The notes beneath the pieces are model-generated. The model had not been told where the DNA came from. It saw only the letters and a program-made list of their open reading frames with translations, and did not search any database. Shown piece by piece: positions 28,362 to 37,499 of a DNA stretch of 64,000 nucleotides. Position numbers and translations under genes: made by a program. The stretch's first letter is position 1. Each line of letters opens with the position of its first letter. This DNA comes from Bordetella genomosp. 5 (GTDB lineage Bacteria; Pseudomonadota; Gammaproteobacteria; Burkholderiales; Burkholderiaceae_B): positions 682,001 through 746,000 of the forward strand of contig NZ_NEVN01000004.1 of assembly GCF_002261475.1 (NCBI RefSeq), given 5' to 3'.

Positions 28362-28843
28362 TGCGCGACTCCTTCCTGAAAATGCTGTTGCCGCTGTGCA
28401 TGTTCGTGCTGTGGCTGCTGCTGAACCAATCGGCCTCGGCGGGCCAGATGCTGCTGGGTCTGGCGCTCGCGCTGTGGCTCGGCTGGGCGTCCAGCCGGCT
28501 GCGGCCGTTGCGGGCCAAGCCGCGCCGCTTCTGGTTGTTGCCCGGCCTGTTCTGCAAGGTCGTGGTCGACATCGTGCATTCGAACTGGTCGGTGGCCAAG
28601 CTCATCTGGGTGCCGCGCGCCGAGATGGCGCCGGGCTTCATCACCATTCCGCTCGAGATGCGCGATCCGCATGGCCTCGCGTTCCTGGCCTGCATCCTGA
28701 CCTACACCCCCGGCACCGTGCTGGTCGACATCGCGGAGGGCGGCGACATGACCCTGCACGTGCTCGACCTGCAGAACGAGCAGGAGTGGATCGACCTGGT
28801 CAAGAACCGCTACGAACGCACGCTCAAGGAGGTATTCGAATAA
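28361..28843 (+). CDS. mrpE: Mrp antiporter subunit E
   Basis: 160 aa. Two hydrophobic helices at the N-terminus, then the MnhE signature with DIVHSNWSVAKLIW, and ACILTYTPGTVLVDI followed by a cytoplasmic tail. Overlaps both neighbours by one base. Confidence 0.92.
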   Translation: MRDSFLKMLLPLCMFVLWLLLNQSASAGQMLLGLALALWLGWASSRLRPLRAKPRRFWLLPGLFCKVVVDIVHSNWSVAKLIWVPRAEMAPGFITIPLEMRDPHGLAFLACILTYTPGTVLVDIAEGGDMTLHVLDLQNEQEWIDLVKNRYERTLKEVFE

Positions 28844-29124
28844 TGGACGTTCTGCTTTTCTGGTCCGCCTCGTTCGCGCTGCTGTGCTTTGCCGTTGCCA
28901 TGGGCTGCGCGGCGCTGCGCGTGGTGCGGGGCCCGACCGCCCAGGACCGGGTGCTCGGCCTGGATGCCATGTATATCCAGGGCATGCTGATCATGCTGGT
29001 ATTCGGCATCCGCTCGGGTACCGGGGTGTATTTCGACATCGCGCTGCTGATCGCGCTGTTCGGCTTCGTCGGTTCGACCGCGCTGGCCAAGTTCCTGCTG
29101 CGCGGAGAGGTGATCGAGCCATGA
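28843..29124 (+). CDS. mrpF: Mrp antiporter subunit F
   Basis: 93 aa, three hydrophobic helices; the VVRGPTAQDRVLGLDAMYI segment is the MrpF hallmark. It overlaps mrpE by one base and mrpG by four. Confidence 0.92.
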   Translation: MDVLLFWSASFALLCFAVAMGCAALRVVRGPTAQDRVLGLDAMYIQGMLIMLVFGIRSGTGVYFDIALLIALFGFVGSTALAKFLLRGEVIEP

Positions 29125-29468
29125 TCGGAGCCGAAATCCCCTGGTGGATCGCCGTCCCGGCCAGCCTGTTTCTCATCATGGGCGGCATCCTGGCGCTGAC
29201 GGGCGCGGTCGGACTGTTGCGGTTCGGCCACTTCTACGCCCGGATCCACGCGCCCACGCTGGGCAACACGCTGGGCGCCTGCTTCGTGCTGGGCGCGTCC
29301 GCGCTGGTGTTCTCCTATCTGTCGTCGCGCGCGGTGTTTCACGAAGTCGTGATCGTCATCCTGCTGATCCTGACCTCGCCGGTCACGGGCATGCTGCTGA
29401 TGCGCGCCGCCGTCTACCGTAACCGCTCGGCCGAAATCGGGCCGAACGAACCGCATCAGGAACCCTGA
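29121..29468 (+). CDS. mrpG: Mrp antiporter subunit G
   Basis: 115 aa, three helices; GLLRFGHFYARIHAPTLGNT is the MrpG signature. Last gene of the operon. The gene order AB-C-D-E-F-G is complete with no insertions. Confidence 0.92.
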   Translation: MIGAEIPWWIAVPASLFLIMGGILALTGAVGLLRFGHFYARIHAPTLGNTLGACFVLGASALVFSYLSSRAVFHEVVIVILLILTSPVTGMLLMRAAVYRNRSAEIGPNEPHQEP

Positions 29469-29644
29469 ACCGGGCAGGGCGGGCGCCCCGCTATACGACT
29501 CGACAGAGCTGTAACAATTCGGTCGCCCGCCTGTCTTCTCTTTTTCGTATCTTGATCGCAAGGGCTGCGCCCGGACCCGCGCCGCGGGCCGGGACCGGAA
29601 CTTGCTAAGGGAGGCAGTCACCCCTGCCACGAGAGGAGAAAACC

Positions 29645-30145
29645 ATGGAGCCGTTCACGATGCGTAGCAGCCTGTACACGATTCTGGGCACCACTGGCGG
29701 CGCGATCGCGCTGGCCCTGGCGTCCACCTGGATGGTTCAGCCCGCCCAGGCCGCCGACCCCAGCGCCAATACCGCGCCGCGCCCGGCGCAAAGCGCCTAT
29801 GACCGCGAAGTCGCCCGCTGCAACAGCGGCACGAGCGGCCAGGACCGCGCCACCTGCCTGCGCGAGGCCGGTGCGGCCCGCCAGGAATCGGGCCGTGGCA
29901 CGCTCAACGAGCCTGCCTACGAAACCAACCAGACCCGCCGTTGCGACAATCTGCCGGCCGGCCAGCGCCAGGACTGCATCACGCAGATGAATGCGCCGAC
30001 CAACACGCAAGGCAGCGTGAAGGGCGGCGGCATGCTGCGCGAGACCGTGATTCCGGTGCCGGCCGCCACGCCGGGCACGCCGGCCGCGCCCGCCGCGCCG
30101 ATGACGGCGCCGGCGCCGGCCACCGCGCCGATGCCGGTGCGCTGA
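29645..30145 (+). CDS. Secreted Cys-pair protein of unknown function
   Basis: 166 aa. Signal peptide of about 36 residues (VQPAQA before ADPS). The mature part has two related Cys pairs, RCNSGTSGQDRATC and RCDNLPAGQRQDC, suggesting a small disulfide-stabilised repeat, and ends in a Pro/Ala-rich tail (PAATPGTPAAPAAPM). GAGAGGAG stands upstream of the ATG at 29645; a second ATG five codons later is possible. I do not recognise the family beyond similarity to short periplasmic proteins of Burkholderiales. Confidence 0.75.
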   Translation: MEPFTMRSSLYTILGTTGGAIALALASTWMVQPAQAADPSANTAPRPAQSAYDREVARCNSGTSGQDRATCLREAGAARQESGRGTLNEPAYETNQTRRCDNLPAGQRQDCITQMNAPTNTQGSVKGGGMLRETVIPVPAATPGTPAAPAAPMTAPAPATAPMPVR

Positions 30146-30169
30146 GCCCTCGCGCCAGCCTCACGGCAG

Positions 30170-30209
30170 ACGGGTGGTACGCGGTTCGCCGCGCGCCACC
30201 CGTTTTTTC
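30170..30209 (+). terminator. Rho-independent terminator
   Basis: ACGGGTGG pairs with CCACCCGT, with an inner GCGG-TTCG-CCGC tetraloop hairpin, followed by six T. It lies 25 bases after the secreted Cys-pair gene. Confidence 0.88.
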
Positions 30210-30294
30210 TTGCGCGCCGCCCGGCAGCGCCGCCCGGCGCAATCAGGCAAAATGACGCCTGATTCGATTTTCCGCGGCCGCGCCGCGCTCCCCC

Positions 30295-31143
30295 ATGTCC
30301 GACGTCATCGCCCTGGTATTCGATTTCGACGATACGCTCGCGCCGGACAGCACCACCGGCTTTCTCGACAGCATCGGCGTCGATACGGCGTCGTTCTGGA
30401 AAGACGAGGTCGATCCGCTGCTCACGCGCGACGACTGGGATCCGGTGCCGGCCTATCTCTACAAGATGATCGAGCTCAGCCAGCGCGGCGCGCTCGGGCC
30501 CATCACGCGCGAGCGCCTGCAGGACTGGGGCCGGCGGCTGCCGCTGCACGAGGGCGTCACGACGCTGTTTTCGCGGCTGCGGGCCGCGGTGCGCGCCAGC
30601 CATCCGCGCGTGCAGCTCGAGTTCTATCTGATATCGAGCGGCATCGGCGATATCGTGCGCTCCACTCCGATCGCGCATGAGTTCACCGACATCTGGGCAT
30701 CGGAGTTCGTCTATGGCGAAGACGGCGGCATCACGTTTCCCCGGCGGATCGTGAGCTTTACCGACAAGACGCGCTACCTGTTCCACATTCAGAAAGGCCT
30801 GGTCGGCCCGGAATTCCGCAACAAGCCCTTCGAGGTAAACCGCAAGGTGCCTCAGGAGCACCTGCGCGTGCCGTTCGACCAGATGGTGTTCGTGGGCGAC
30901 GGCTATACCGATATCCCGTGCTTCTCGCTCATCAAGCGCGCCAATGGCTACGCCTTCGGCGTGTGGGATCCGAAGCACCGCGACAAGCGCAGCCGGGCCT
31001 GGGGCTTCGTGGAGCAGGGGCGGGTGTCCAACCTGAACTTCGCACGCTACGACGAAGAAGCCGAGCTCTACCAACTGCTCGAGGCCGCGCTCACGGGCCT
31101 GGCCGGCAATCTTTCGCTTAAGTCGAGGGCCTACGGTGGCTGA
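30295..31143 (+). CDS. HAD-superfamily hydrolase
   Basis: 282 aa. Motif I is DFDDTLAPDST near the N-terminus, motif II is YLISSG (about 105), and the C-terminal motif is FVGDGYTDIPCF, so the catalytic aspartates are present. Serine-phosphatase-like subtype with a helical cap; the substrate cannot be read. Its last codons overlap the tadA GTG start by 8 bases, so the two genes are cotranscribed. Confidence 0.85.
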   Translation: MSDVIALVFDFDDTLAPDSTTGFLDSIGVDTASFWKDEVDPLLTRDDWDPVPAYLYKMIELSQRGALGPITRERLQDWGRRLPLHEGVTTLFSRLRAAVRASHPRVQLEFYLISSGIGDIVRSTPIAHEFTDIWASEFVYGEDGGITFPRRIVSFTDKTRYLFHIQKGLVGPEFRNKPFEVNRKVPQEHLRVPFDQMVFVGDGYTDIPCFSLIKRANGYAFGVWDPKHRDKRSRAWGFVEQGRVSNLNFARYDEEAELYQLLEAALTGLAGNLSLKSRAYGG

Positions 31144-31684
31144 GTCGGATCTGCTCCCGGCCACGGTGGCGCAGCCCGAGGTGAGCGCCGCCGACGCCGA
31201 ACAGGCCGCGCGCGACGCCGCCTTCATGGCCCAGGCGCTGGGGCTCGCGCAGGAGGCCGCGGCACTCGGCGAGGTGCCGGTGGGGGCCCTGGTGGTCGAC
31301 GCCAGCGGCCAGGTACTGGGCACCGGCTTCAATCGCACCATCATCGATCACGACCCGACCGCGCACGCCGAAGTGGTGGCGTTGCGTGCCACCGCGGCAC
31401 GGCTGGCCAACTACCGGCTGCCGGGGCTCACGCTGTACGTCACGCTCGAGCCCTGCGTGATGTGCATCGGCGCCATGCTGCATGCCCGGCTCGACCGCAT
31501 CGTCTACGGCGCGCACGACCCCAAGACCGGCGCCTGTGGCAGCGTGCTGAACGTCGGCGGGGTCGCTCAACTGAACCATCACACCTCCATCGTGGGCGGC
31601 GTGCTGGCGGAACCCTGCGGCGAGATGCTGCGCGATTTCTTCCGTCAACGCCGCCAGAAAGTATCCCGGGAACCCCGCGCATGA
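31136..31684 (+). CDS. tadA: tRNA-specific adenosine deaminase
   Basis: 182 aa. Converts A34 to inosine in the anticodon of tRNAArg(ACG). Zinc and catalytic residues are in HAEV (His77, Glu79) and PCVMC (Cys107, Cys110), with the FNRTIIDHDPTAHAE lead-in typical of TadA. A 30-residue N-terminal extension precedes the domain; the GTG at 31136 is the only start that couples to the upstream gene, but an internal ATG at residue 31 would also give a full domain. Confidence 0.92.
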   Translation: MAESDLLPATVAQPEVSAADAEQAARDAAFMAQALGLAQEAAALGEVPVGALVVDASGQVLGTGFNRTIIDHDPTAHAEVVALRATAARLANYRLPGLTLYVTLEPCVMCIGAMLHARLDRIVYGAHDPKTGACGSVLNVGGVAQLNHHTSIVGGVLAEPCGEMLRDFFRQRRQKVSREPRA

Positions 31685-32742
31685 CCCAGAAATCCAAACG
31701 CTCCAGCAAGGCCGCCGCCTCCCGGCAGCCGGCCACCCGTCACGAGCACGACACGCTGCACGGCCATGACGATGATCATGAGCACGGCGATGCGCATGAG
31801 CACGATCATGCTCACGCCTGCGGTCCGGACTGCGTCCACGACCACGCCGCCTCCTCGGGCATCTATCTGGTCTCGCCCTCGTCGGCCGTGCGCGACGCCG
31901 CCGAGCTCGAGCTGGCGCGCGAGCGCCTGGCCGCAGAAGGCTTCAAGACGGCGGTCGACCGCGCCGCCCTGGCGCAGCACCAGCGCTTCGCCGGCACCGA
32001 CAAACAACGCCTGGCGGGTCTCGCGCGGGCGATCAAACAAAAGCATCCGATCGTGATGGCGACCCGCGGCGGCTACGGCCTGACGCGCCTGTTGCCGGAG
32101 ATCGACTGGAAAGCCATGGCCGACAGCGGCAAGCGCTTCGTCGGCATGAGCGACTTCACCGCCTTCAATCTGGCGCTGCTGGCGCAGACCGGGGCCGAGA
32201 GCTACTCCGGCGTAACGGCCGTGCGCGACTACGGGCTGAAGAAAACCGACGAGCTGACGCTCGCGCTGTTCGGCGAACTGATGCGCGGCGAACTCGAGAT
32301 CCTGAGCTTCGAGACGCGTGACGCGGATCCGGTCGATGCGCGCGGCGTGCTGTGGGGCGGCAACCTCGCCACCCTGGTGGCGCTGCTGGGCACGCCGTAT
32401 TTCCCGCGCGTGCGCGGTGGCATCCTGTTCCTGGAAGACGTGGCCGAGCATCCCTACCGCGTCGAGCGCATGCTGATCCAGTTGCATCAGGCGGGCGTGC
32501 TGGCGCGCCAGAAGGCCATCGTGCTGGGCCACTTCAGCGAGTATCGGCTCGCGCCGCACGACCAGGGTTACGACATGCCCGAGGTCGTGAAGTGGCTGCG
32601 CCGCGAGGTCAAGGTGCCGGTCGTCACGGGCCTGCCGTATGGTCATATCGACACCAAGGCCACGCTGCCCATCGGCCGCAAGATCGGTGTCGCCACCGAG
32701 CGCGGCCTGGCCCATCTGGTGCTCGACGAGCACACGCACTAG
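31681..32742 (+). CDS. ldcA: LD-carboxypeptidase (LdcA family) with His-rich N-terminus
   Basis: 353 aa. Serine peptidase family S66, which trims the terminal D-Ala from muramyl tetrapeptides during murein recycling. Catalytic residues by family comparison: Ser157 in FVGMSDFTAF, Glu252 in LEDVAEHPYR and His322 in GLPYGHIDTKATLP. The N-terminus is unusual: residues 21-55 hold twelve His and two Cys (HEHDTLHGHDDDHEHGDAHE and on), a likely metal-binding arm before the catalytic domain. No signal peptide, in agreement with a cytoplasmic recycling enzyme. It overlaps the tadA stop by ATGA. Confidence 0.9.
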   Translation: MTQKSKRSSKAAASRQPATRHEHDTLHGHDDDHEHGDAHEHDHAHACGPDCVHDHAASSGIYLVSPSSAVRDAAELELARERLAAEGFKTAVDRAALAQHQRFAGTDKQRLAGLARAIKQKHPIVMATRGGYGLTRLLPEIDWKAMADSGKRFVGMSDFTAFNLALLAQTGAESYSGVTAVRDYGLKKTDELTLALFGELMRGELEILSFETRDADPVDARGVLWGGNLATLVALLGTPYFPRVRGGILFLEDVAEHPYRVERMLIQLHQAGVLARQKAIVLGHFSEYRLAPHDQGYDMPEVVKWLRREVKVPVVTGLPYGHIDTKATLPIGRKIGVATERGLAHLVLDEHTH

Positions 32743-32796
32743 GCGGACGTCATTGCGCCTGCCCGCCAATGGCGGCGGGCTCAGTGCCGCCGAGCT

Positions 32797-33591
32797 TCAT
32801 TCATCCTGCGACGGCGCCCAATTCGGGCGCCGTTTTTCCAGGAAGGCCGCCATGCCTTCGCGGCCGTCCGCACTGGCGCGCTGGCGCGCGATGCGCGTTG
32901 CCGTGTCTTCGAGCAATTCCGCCGCGAGCGGCCGGCCCGCCACCTCGCGGATCAGCGTCTTGGTCTGCGCCAGCGCATCCGGTGACGCCTGCATGAACTG
33001 CGCGAGCAGGTGCTCGATACGCACGTCGAGCTGGTCTTCGTCGCACCAGTCGTGCAGCAAGCCGATCCGGCGCGCGGTCTCGCTGTCGAAGACCTCGGCA
33101 GTCAGAAAGTAGCGGCTGGCCGCGCGCGCGCCGATGGCGCGCAGCACGTAGGGCGAGATCATGGCCGGGATGAGGCCCAGGCGAACTTCGCTCAAGGCGA
33201 AACGGGCCGCGGGCGTGCCGATGGCGATGTCGCACGCCGCGGCCAGGCCCATGCCCCCGGCCATGCACGGACCGTGAATGCGGGCGATGGTGGGCTTGGG
33301 GCAGGTGGCGATGGTCTGCAGCAGCGTGGCGAGCGTCAGCGCGTCGTCGCGGTTCTCGGCTTCGCCGGCCTGCGCGCTGGCGCGCATCCAGTTCAGGTCC
33401 GCGCCCGCGCAGAAGGCCTTGCCCCGGCCGCCCAGCACGATGGCGCGCACGGCGTTGTCCTGCGAGAGCGTCATGAAGGTTTCGGTGAGCTCGGCGATGA
33501 GCCGCGGATCGAGCGCGTTGCGCAATTCCGGGCGGGCGAGCCAGACACGCGCGACAGCGTCGCGCCATTCGACTTCGAGGGTCTGCGGCAT
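32797..33591 (-). CDS. Enoyl-CoA hydratase, LiuC-like (methylglutaconyl-CoA hydratase)
   Basis: 264 aa crotonase-fold enzyme. The oxyanion-hole segments are GKAFCAGADLNWM and IHGPCMAGGMGLAAACDIAI, followed by FALSEVRLGLIPAMISPYVL and SRYFLTAEVFDSETARRIGL. The ADLNWM motif and LIPAMISPYV are characteristic of LiuC, which hydrates 3-methylglutaconyl-CoA in leucine degradation. No other liu genes are adjacent, so the exact substrate is inferred. The ATG at 33591 has GGAG upstream. Confidence 0.82.
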   Translation of the reverse strand: MPQTLEVEWRDAVARVWLARPELRNALDPRLIAELTETFMTLSQDNAVRAIVLGGRGKAFCAGADLNWMRASAQAGEAENRDDALTLATLLQTIATCPKPTIARIHGPCMAGGMGLAAACDIAIGTPAARFALSEVRLGLIPAMISPYVLRAIGARAASRYFLTAEVFDSETARRIGLLHDWCDEDQLDVRIEHLLAQFMQASPDALAQTKTLIREVAGRPLAAELLEDTATRIARQRASADGREGMAAFLEKRRPNWAPSQDE

Positions 33592-33641
33592 GAGGGTCTC
33601 CGGGAGGACAGCCTCATGCCGTTGTACCACCGCGGGGCGCG

Positions 33642-34322
33642 TCAGCGCCGTTCGAGCGCCAGCCGCAGGCCGAAGGCGATGAAGACGCCGCCCGTGAGGC
33701 GATCGAGGCCGCGGGCCACGGACGGGCTGGCGAGCCAGCGTGCCACCGGACGCGTGGCGGCCACCAGCAAGGCGAACCACAATACGCCCATGGCCGCGTG
33801 CAACACGGCCAGGAGCAGGCTGAACTGCAGCACATCGGCGCCCTGCGGGATGAACTGCGGCAGAAAGGTGATGTAGAACACCCCTACCTTGGGATTGAGC
33901 ACGTTGGTGAGGCAGCCCCGCAGAAACCAGCCCATCGCCGTGGTGTCGTGGGCGACGGGGGAGGCAGGGGCCGCGGGCTCACCGATTGCCAGCTCGCCCG
34001 CCGGGGTCCGTGCCGATGCCGACGGGGCGGCCTGCCGGGTGCGCCACAACAGCCGTGCGCCGAGATAGCAGAGATAGATCGCGGCGCCGATACGCAGGAT
34101 GTCGTAGGCCAGCGTGGACATGGCGAGCAGCGAGCCCAGACCCAGCGCCGCGCCGGCGCCCCACACCAGGCAGCCGGCACAGATGCCCAGGCCCGCCATC
34201 AGTGCGCGGCGTGCGCCCTCGATGGCGCTGGTGCGCAGCACGAGGGCCGTGTCCAGCCCAGGCGTGATCGTGAGGATGCCTGCGGCAAGCGCGAAGGCGA
34301 TGAGAGCGGTGGTCGTGGTCAT
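33642..34322 (-). CDS. LysE/RhtB-family amino acid exporter
   Basis: 226 aa with about six hydrophobic helices. The family start is clear: ALIAFALAAGILTITPGLDT; the conserved NVLNPKVGVFYITFLPQFI follows a cytoplasmic loop that carries an Ala/Pro-rich insert (about residues 108-130). Exports small amino acids or related metabolites; substrate unknown. It stands alone, with the enoyl-CoA hydratase downstream on the same strand. Confidence 0.86.
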   Translation of the reverse strand: MTTTTALIAFALAAGILTITPGLDTALVLRTSAIEGARRALMAGLGICAGCLVWGAGAALGLGSLLAMSTLAYDILRIGAAIYLCYLGARLLWRTRQAAPSASARTPAGELAIGEPAAPASPVAHDTTAMGWFLRGCLTNVLNPKVGVFYITFLPQFIPQGADVLQFSLLLAVLHAAMGVLWFALLVAATRPVARWLASPSVARGLDRLTGGVFIAFGLRLALERR

Positions 34323-34418
34323 GGTGTGGGATCCGACAGAAGCAGCGCGCCGGCAGTGTAACGCGGCGGCTCGCGTTACACTGCCGCCCTGTTTCGTCTT
34401 TCGCGGAAGTTCTATCCC

Positions 34419-34955
34419 ATGGCCCTGCGCGCCACCATCTACAAGGCCGACCTGCACGTCGCCGATACCGATCGCAATTACTACGGCAGCCATCAGCTCA
34501 CGATCGCCCGGCATCCTTCGGAGACGGACGAGCGCATGATGGTGCGGGTGGCGGCCTTTGCCCTGAACGCGCACGACGAGCTGGCCTTCACCAAGGGCCT
34601 GAGCGACACCGACGAGCCCGATCTCTGGCGCAAGGACCTGACCGGCGCGATCGAGCAGTGGATCGAGGTCGGCCAGCCCGAAGAGCGCCGTGTGCTGCGC
34701 GCCTGTGGCCGCGCCGACTCGGTGGTGATCTATTGCTACGGCGGCCATGCCTCGCAGATCTGGTGGGATGGCATCCGCAACAAGGTCGACCGCGCGCGCA
34801 ATCTGCGGGTGATCAATCTGCCCTCGGGCCAGACCAACGCGCTGGCGGCGCTCACCGAACGCTCGATGCAGCTGCACGCCAATATCTCCGACGGCGTGCT
34901 GTACATGTCGGGCGCGCTCGGTCAGGTCACGATCGAGCCCGAGATCTGGCGCTGA
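34419..34955 (+). CDS. yaeQ: YaeQ family protein
   Basis: 178 aa, full length. Conserved start MALRATIYKADLHVADTDRN, then ERMMVRVAAFALNA, DLTGAIEQWIEVGQP and the C-terminal VTIEPEIW. YaeQ has a PD-(D/E)XK nuclease-like fold and has been linked to transcription antitermination, but the molecular activity is not settled. Divergent from the LysE gene. Confidence 0.9.
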   Translation: MALRATIYKADLHVADTDRNYYGSHQLTIARHPSETDERMMVRVAAFALNAHDELAFTKGLSDTDEPDLWRKDLTGAIEQWIEVGQPEERRVLRACGRADSVVIYCYGGHASQIWWDGIRNKVDRARNLRVINLPSGQTNALAALTERSMQLHANISDGVLYMSGALGQVTIEPEIWR

Positions 34956-35006
34956 GCGCCGGATCGACCGGCGTCGGCCAGGCAGGTTTGCCGCCGGCGC
35001 TGGCGG

Positions 35007-35630
35007 CTAGCCGCGGCGGATGACGTGGCGCTTGAGCGGCGGGAAGGGATTGCTCGCCGCCGCCACGGGCCAAAAGCCGGGCAAAAAACACTCCGCCACC
35101 AACAGCGGCTGGCCCGCGCGCCAGAATACCGAGCGGCGCGCCCAGAGATGACGCGCGGCGTGTTCACCATGCTGCGCGTCGAGCAGGCCCTGCAGGCTCT
35201 GGAAAAAAGGCACGGGCGCGGCGAGCCGGCGCACGGCGAACGGCGACCGCGTGACGGTGCGATCGTGATAGAGCATATCGGCCAGCGGCCGCGTCGACAG
35301 GCGCCGCATGCCCTGCCAGGCGCCATGCGACGCGGTGAGCGGCGCCAGGCTGCGCGCCGGCACGCTGTCCACCCCATCGACCGACATCAGGACCTCGCGC
35401 ACCCACACGGGCGTGCCGGGGGCGATGTGCATGGCTTGCGCCTCGTCGGGCAGGGCGCCTTGCGCGTATTCACCCGTCACGCGCAGGCGGACCTGGCCCA
35501 CCTGACGCAGACCGGCCGTGAGCGCGCCCGGCCGCATCAGCCAGTGGCGCATCAGCGCACCGCACACGGGAGGGCAGTGACGGAGCCAGCCGTCGGCCAG
35601 CGGAGGAGAGTTGTGCAGCGGAAGCGTCAT
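35007..35630 (-). CDS. ubiC: Chorismate-pyruvate lyase
   Basis: 207 aa. First committed step of ubiquinone synthesis, chorismate to 4-hydroxybenzoate and pyruvate. Conserved pieces are [29 protein letters not shown] and [13 protein letters not shown], which carries the catalytic Glu region. Cytoplasmic. ubiA is not adjacent. Confidence 0.88.
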   Translation of the reverse strand: MTLPLHNSPPLADGWLRHCPPVCGALMRHWLMRPGALTAGLRQVGQVRLRVTGEYAQGALPDEAQAMHIAPGTPVWVREVLMSVDGVDSVPARSLAPLTASHGAWQGMRRLSTRPLADMLYHDRTVTRSPFAVRRLAAPVPFFQSLQGLLDAQHGEHAARHLWARRSVFWRAGQPLLVAECFLPGFWPVAAASNPFPPLKRHVIRRG

Positions 35631-35666
35631 GGCTGCGTATTATGCCAAGTCTCCCGCGGTGGGGCG

Positions 35667-35735
35667 GGTGCGGCCGGCGAGGTGCGGCCGGCAAGGTGCG
35701 GCCGGCAAGGTGCGGCCGGCGAGGTGCGGCCGGCC
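35667..35735. repeat. Five 14-bp tandem repeats between ubiC and the pseudouridine synthase
   Basis: Exact period of 14 bases; units are GGTGCGGCCGGCAA or the same ending in GA, starting at 35667, 35681, 35695, 35709 and 35723. It sits in the 136-base divergent gap and ends 32 bases before the synthase ATG. The period is close to but not a multiple of three, so it is not a coding repeat. Confidence 0.92.
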
Positions 35736-35766
35736 CGGGCGGCCCGGCGCGCTTACAATAGCGCCC

Positions 35767-36498
35767 ATGGAAAAAGTACGTATCTCCAAGCTCATGTCCG
35801 AGCGGGGGCTCTGTTCGCGCCGCGAGGCCGACAGCTATATCGAACGCGGCTGGGTGCGGGTCGATGGCGAGGTGGTGTCCGAGCTCGGCGCCAAGGCCTT
35901 CCCCAATCAGGTCATCACGCTCGAACGCGCCGCGCGCGCGCAGCAGACCGCGCGCGTCACCATTCTGATCAACAAGCCCATCGGCTATGTGTCGGGTCAG
36001 GCCGAGGACGGCTACACGCCGGCCGTCGCGCTGGTCGAGGCGCGTAACCACTGGGCGGGCGACCGCTCGCCGCTGCGCTTCGACCGCAGCCAGTTGCGCG
36101 GCCTGGCGGTCGCGGGGCGGCTCGACATCGATTCGCAGGGCCTGCTGGTTCTCACGCAGGACGGCCGCGTCGCGCGCCAGCTCATCGGCGAAGAATCCGA
36201 GGTCGACAAGGAGTATCTGGTGCGGGTGCAGGGCAACCTGAATGAGCGCGGCCTGGCCTTGCTCAACCACGGCCTGTCGCTCGACGGACGGGCGCTGCGG
36301 CCGGCCCAGGTGTCGTGGCAGAACGAAGATCAGTTGCGCTTCGTACTGCGCGAAGGCAAGAAGCGCCAGATCCGCCGCATGTGCGAACTGGTCGGCCTGC
36401 GCGTGGTGGGGCTCAAGCGCGTGCGCATCGGCCGCGTCAATCTGGCCGATCTGCCGCAAGGGCAGTGGCGCTACCTGCGCGAAGACGAGCGCTTCTGA
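35767..36498 (+). CDS. RsuA/RluF-family pseudouridine synthase
   Basis: 243 aa. An S4 RNA-binding domain (about residues 4-60, [20 protein letters not shown]) precedes the catalytic domain with the RsuA-type Asp120 in [14 protein letters not shown] and [20 protein letters not shown] near the end. The order and spacing fit RluF (23S U2604) best, though RsuA or RluB are possible. The ATG at 35767 gives the standard N-terminus; the frame also runs through the tandem repeat upstream, which is unlikely to be translated. Confidence 0.88.
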   Translation: MEKVRISKLMSERGLCSRREADSYIERGWVRVDGEVVSELGAKAFPNQVITLERAARAQQTARVTILINKPIGYVSGQAEDGYTPAVALVEARNHWAGDRSPLRFDRSQLRGLAVAGRLDIDSQGLLVLTQDGRVARQLIGEESEVDKEYLVRVQGNLNERGLALLNHGLSLDGRALRPAQVSWQNEDQLRFVLREGKKRQIRRMCELVGLRVVGLKRVRIGRVNLADLPQGQWRYLREDERF

Positions 36499-36566
36499 GT
36501 CCGGCGCGGCGCATTCCGCCGTCGCGCGCGCTCACACAATCATTTCAGCCGGTTTCAGCGTTCCCG

Positions 36567-37499
36567 CTACGGGAACAGGCTGGCGCTATCCTGGCCCAGC
36601 GGCGCGAGCCGCAGGCGTTCCATCAAAAACTCGATGAAGATCCGCGTCTTGGCCGGCAGCAGACGGGTGTCCGTGACGGCATAGACCGGAAACGGCCCCG
36701 CGTGCCAGTCGGGCAGGATGCGTTTGAGCTGGCTGCTCTCCAGATCCGCCTGCACGGCACGCACGGGCGCCAGGATGGCGATGCCGGCGCCCAGGTTGGT
36801 CAGGCTGCGCAACATCGAGATGCTGTTCACCGAATAGCGGTGGCCGGGCGTGATCTCGATGTGGCGTTCGCCATTGTGCAAAGGCCAGCGCGTCACGCGT
36901 CCGCCGCGTCCGGCGCGGAACTCCAGGCACTCATGACGGGTCAGGTCACTGGGGTGCCGCGGTTCGCCATGGCGCGCCAGGTAATCGGGCGAGGCGTACA
37001 GGTAAGCCGGAAGCATGCCAAGCGGGCGCGCGATCTGGTTCGAATCGGGCAGTTCGCCGATCTCCACCGAGACGTCGCAGGTCTGGAACACGCGGTTGGC
37101 GTGTTCCGGGCTGGCCTGGTCCAGATAGAACGTCACGTCCGGGTACTTCTGCGAAAACGCGACGAACGCTTCGGCCATGAAGTCGGTGCCGAAGTCGGCC
37201 GGCATGTTCACGCGCAGCGGCCCCGACGGGGTCTCGACCAGGTTCTGCAGCTCTTCGTGCACCACCTGCGCCTCGGCGACGATGCGCTCGCAGCGTTCGA
37301 AGTAGAGCTGGCCTGCCGCCGTGAGCTCCACCTTGCGGGTGGTGCGCGCGAGCAACTGCAGGCCGACCGAACGCTCGAGCTCGGCCACCTGGCGTGACAG
37401 CGTGGATTTGGGAATGCCCAGGTTCTCGGCGGCACGGCTGAAGTTGCGGGTCTTGGCGACCTCGACGAACAGCTCCATGCCCTGCAAACGTGTGTTCAT
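36567..37499 (-). CDS. LysR-family transcriptional regulator
   Basis: 310 aa. N-terminal HTH (MELFVEVAKTRNFSRAAENL, STLSRQVAELERSVGLQLL) and a type 2 periplasmic-binding effector domain of the CrgA/DsdC-like group (PLRVNMPADFGTDFM). Divergent from the RND efflux operon with a 395-base gap, an arrangement typical for a local regulator of the pump. The inducer is not known. Confidence 0.9.
   Translation of the reverse strand: MNTRLQGMELFVEVAKTRNFSRAAENLGIPKSTLSRQVAELERSVGLQLLARTTRKVELTAAGQLYFERCERIVAEAQVVHEELQNLVETPSGPLRVNMPADFGTDFMAEAFVAFSQKYPDVTFYLDQASPEHANRVFQTCDVSVEIGELPDSNQIARPLGMLPAYLYASPDYLARHGEPRHPSDLTRHECLEFRAGRGGRVTRWPLHNGERHIEITPGHRYSVNSISMLRSLTNLGAGIAILAPVRAVQADLESSQLKRILPDWHAGPFPVYAVTDTRLLPAKTRIFIEFLMERLRLAPLGQDSASLFP

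Noticed and set aside
35667..35735. CRISPR or iteron-type origin
   Set aside because: The repeats abut without spacers, the sequence is pure G/C-rich, and there is no replication initiator gene or A/T-rich region nearby.
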